Notes under the pieces: generated by a model
Database searches by the model: none
Told to the model about the DNA's origin: nothing
The model's input: the letters and a program-made list of their open reading frames with translations, nothing else
Translations under genes and position numbers: made by a program
Part shown: piece after piece, positions 40,737-41,764 of the stretch
Layout of the letters: each line of letters starts with the position of its first letter
How positions within the stretch are numbered: position 1 is the stretch's first letter
Assembly (NCBI GenBank): GCA_023139205.1
Contig: JAGLOA010000006.1
Span: 1 to 41,764, forward strand
Reading direction: 5' to 3'
DNA: 41,764 nucleotides
Origin: Candidatus Pacearchaeota archaeon
GTDB lineage: Archaea > Nanobdellota > Nanobdellia > Pacearchaeales > GW2011-AR1

Positions 40737-41684
40737 ATGGTTCAGGGTAATTATGATAAAGTCTTGGAGAGGATTGCTAAATCTTCAGGATTGGAAAAAG
40801 AGGAGATAGAAAGAAGAGTTGAAGCTAAGAGGGCGAAACTTTCCGGGTTAATTAGTAAGGAAGGTGCTGCTCAGGTTATTGCTGCAGAGTTGGGGATTTC
40901 TTTTGATAATGAAAAATTAAAAATAGATGAGCTTTTGCCTGGAATGAGAAAGGCCAATGTTGTTGGGAAAATAATTAACCTTTTTCCTGTGAGAACTTTT
41001 ACTACAAAGAGCGGGGATGAAGGTAAGGTTGTTAATTTTTTTATGGCTGATGATACCTCTAATATTAAAGTTGTTTTATGGGATACAAACCACATTGAAT
41101 TAATTGAAAAAGGAGAGGTTGGAGAGGGTAAAGTTGTTGAACTTACAAATGCAAGTATGAGGGATAATGAATTACATTTAGGAAGTTTTTCTGAATTTAA
41201 ATTAAGTGATGAAGTTTTTGAGGATGTTAAAACAGAAAGAGTTGTTAAAGAAAAAAATATTTTTGATTTTAAAGTAGGAGATAATGTAAGTGTGAGGGCT
41301 TTTGTTGTTCAGGCATTTGAGCCGAGATTTTTTCATGTTTGTCCTGAATGCAAGAAGAAAGCAGTTCAAGAAGCAGAAGATTATGTTTGTGCTGAACATG
41401 GGAAAGTTACCCCTGAAAAAAGAGCTTTGATAAATATTGTTTTAGATGACGGTACAGAAAGTATTAGATGTGTTTTGTTTCATGATAATCTTTCAGAATT
41501 AGGAATTACTGAATTGGAAAATCCAGAAAGATTAATTAATCAAAAAGAAGATCTTTTAGGAAAGGAAATGGTCTTCTCAGGAAATGTTCGGACTAATAAA
41601 TTTTTTAATAATCCTGAATTTATTGTTAATGAGGTTAAAGAAGTTAATTTAGATGAGTTAATTTCTAATTTAGAATCTAGATAG
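40737..41684 (+). CDS. rpa: RPA-like single-stranded DNA-binding protein
   Basis: The 315-aa protein has a helical N-terminus (1-60), a first OB-fold (about 72-155, NVVGKIINLFPVRTFTTKSG) and a second OB-fold (about 175-290) carrying a zinc finger C202/C205/C218/H221 (CPECKKKAVQEAEDYVCAEH). This is the layout of archaeal RPA, which coats ssDNA during replication and repair. A TATA element (about 40706-40717) lies 25 nt before the ATG, and an upstream ATG at 40721 is out of frame. Confidence 0.92.
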   Translation: MVQGNYDKVLERIAKSSGLEKEEIERRVEAKRAKLSGLISKEGAAQVIAAELGISFDNEKLKIDELLPGMRKANVVGKIINLFPVRTFTTKSGDEGKVVNFFMADDTSNIKVVLWDTNHIELIEKGEVGEGKVVELTNASMRDNELHLGSFSEFKLSDEVFEDVKTERVVKEKNIFDFKVGDNVSVRAFVVQAFEPRFFHVCPECKKKAVQEAEDYVCAEHGKVTPEKRALINIVLDDGTESIRCVLFHDNLSELGITELENPERLINQKEDLLGKEMVFSGNVRTNKFFNNPEFIVNEVKEVNLDELISNLESR

Positions 41685-41764
41685 TAAAAGATTAATTAAT
41701 TTGAAGTAAAAGTTTGTCTGCTTTAATTGAGAGATTTGGATGTAGAAGCAGGAGACATATGTCG
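41685..41764 (+). other. Right edge, possible start of a further gene
   Basis: An 80-bp AT-rich stretch with no tRNA or hairpin. CAGGAG (41749-41754) lies 4 nt before an ATG (41759-41761) which runs off the edge; a coding start is possible but not testable. Confidence 0.2.

Noticed and set aside
1-41764. tRNA or rRNA genes, transposase, integrase
   Set aside because: I saw no cloverleaf-like sequence or GC-rich RNA block in the short intergenic gaps and no transposase or integrase motifs in the proteins.

Overview
The window is a stretch of an AT-rich archaeal chromosome, most likely from a small-genome DPANN lineage (Pacearchaeota/Woesearchaeota-like; this is inferred from gene content and style, not from a search). 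Archaeal identity rests on Orc1/Cdc6, both subunits of DNA polymerase D, Hef-type helicase and nuclease modules, a zinc-finger RPA, aEF-1beta, a DRG-like TGS GTPase, an archaeal type IV pilus motor, and TATA boxes about 24-28 nt ahead of many start codons, which is the geometry of leaderless archaeal transcripts.

Region 1 (1-8109) looks like a replication origin neighbourhood. Four small genes on the minus strand (a partial coiled-coil gene, a winged-helix protein, a conserved protein of unknown function and a PRC-barrel protein) are transcribed away from cdc6-polB-polC on the plus strand. The 304-bp divergent spacer has an AT-only tract flanked by inwardly and outwardly facing ORB-like Orc1 binding motifs. 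A near-perfect ORB-like motif also lies at 28-50, inside the partial gene, next to GTCT tetranucleotide repeats.

Region 2 (8110-16358) holds housekeeping and metabolic genes: a small membrane protein, a TctA-like permease, a eukaryote-like TyrRS, a DRG-like GTPase, a 52-aa membrane peptide, an M16 protease, a CodA-like amidohydrolase, an arginase-family enzyme, ThpR and an orphan protein. The amidohydrolase and orphan genes share a duplicated 74-bp promoter.

Region 3 (16363-23952) has the nuclease and helicase halves of Hef as separate minus-strand genes. A 1533-aa secreted subtilase with FG-GAP repeats lies between them on the other strand. A membrane protein related to site-2 proteases, but without HExxH, follows.

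Region 4 (24055-38143) is a type IV pilus-like locus: a PRC-barrel protein, two paralogous four-helix membrane proteins, two coiled-coil proteins, a secretion ATPase, a TPR/membrane protein, a double T2SF platform protein, a tightly overlapping run of about nine small prepilin-like or single-helix genes (two very short at 33 and 55 aa), and an aspartic prepilin peptidase. Several prepilins share an unusual leader with the pattern FFxKNx[KR]G.

Region 5 (38181-41764) has a cysteine-rich secreted protein whose first 92 nt are almost identical to those of the subtilase, then a degenerate HIT protein and aEF-1beta (minus strand), and RPA (plus strand). I found no tRNA, rRNA, CRISPR array or transposase.
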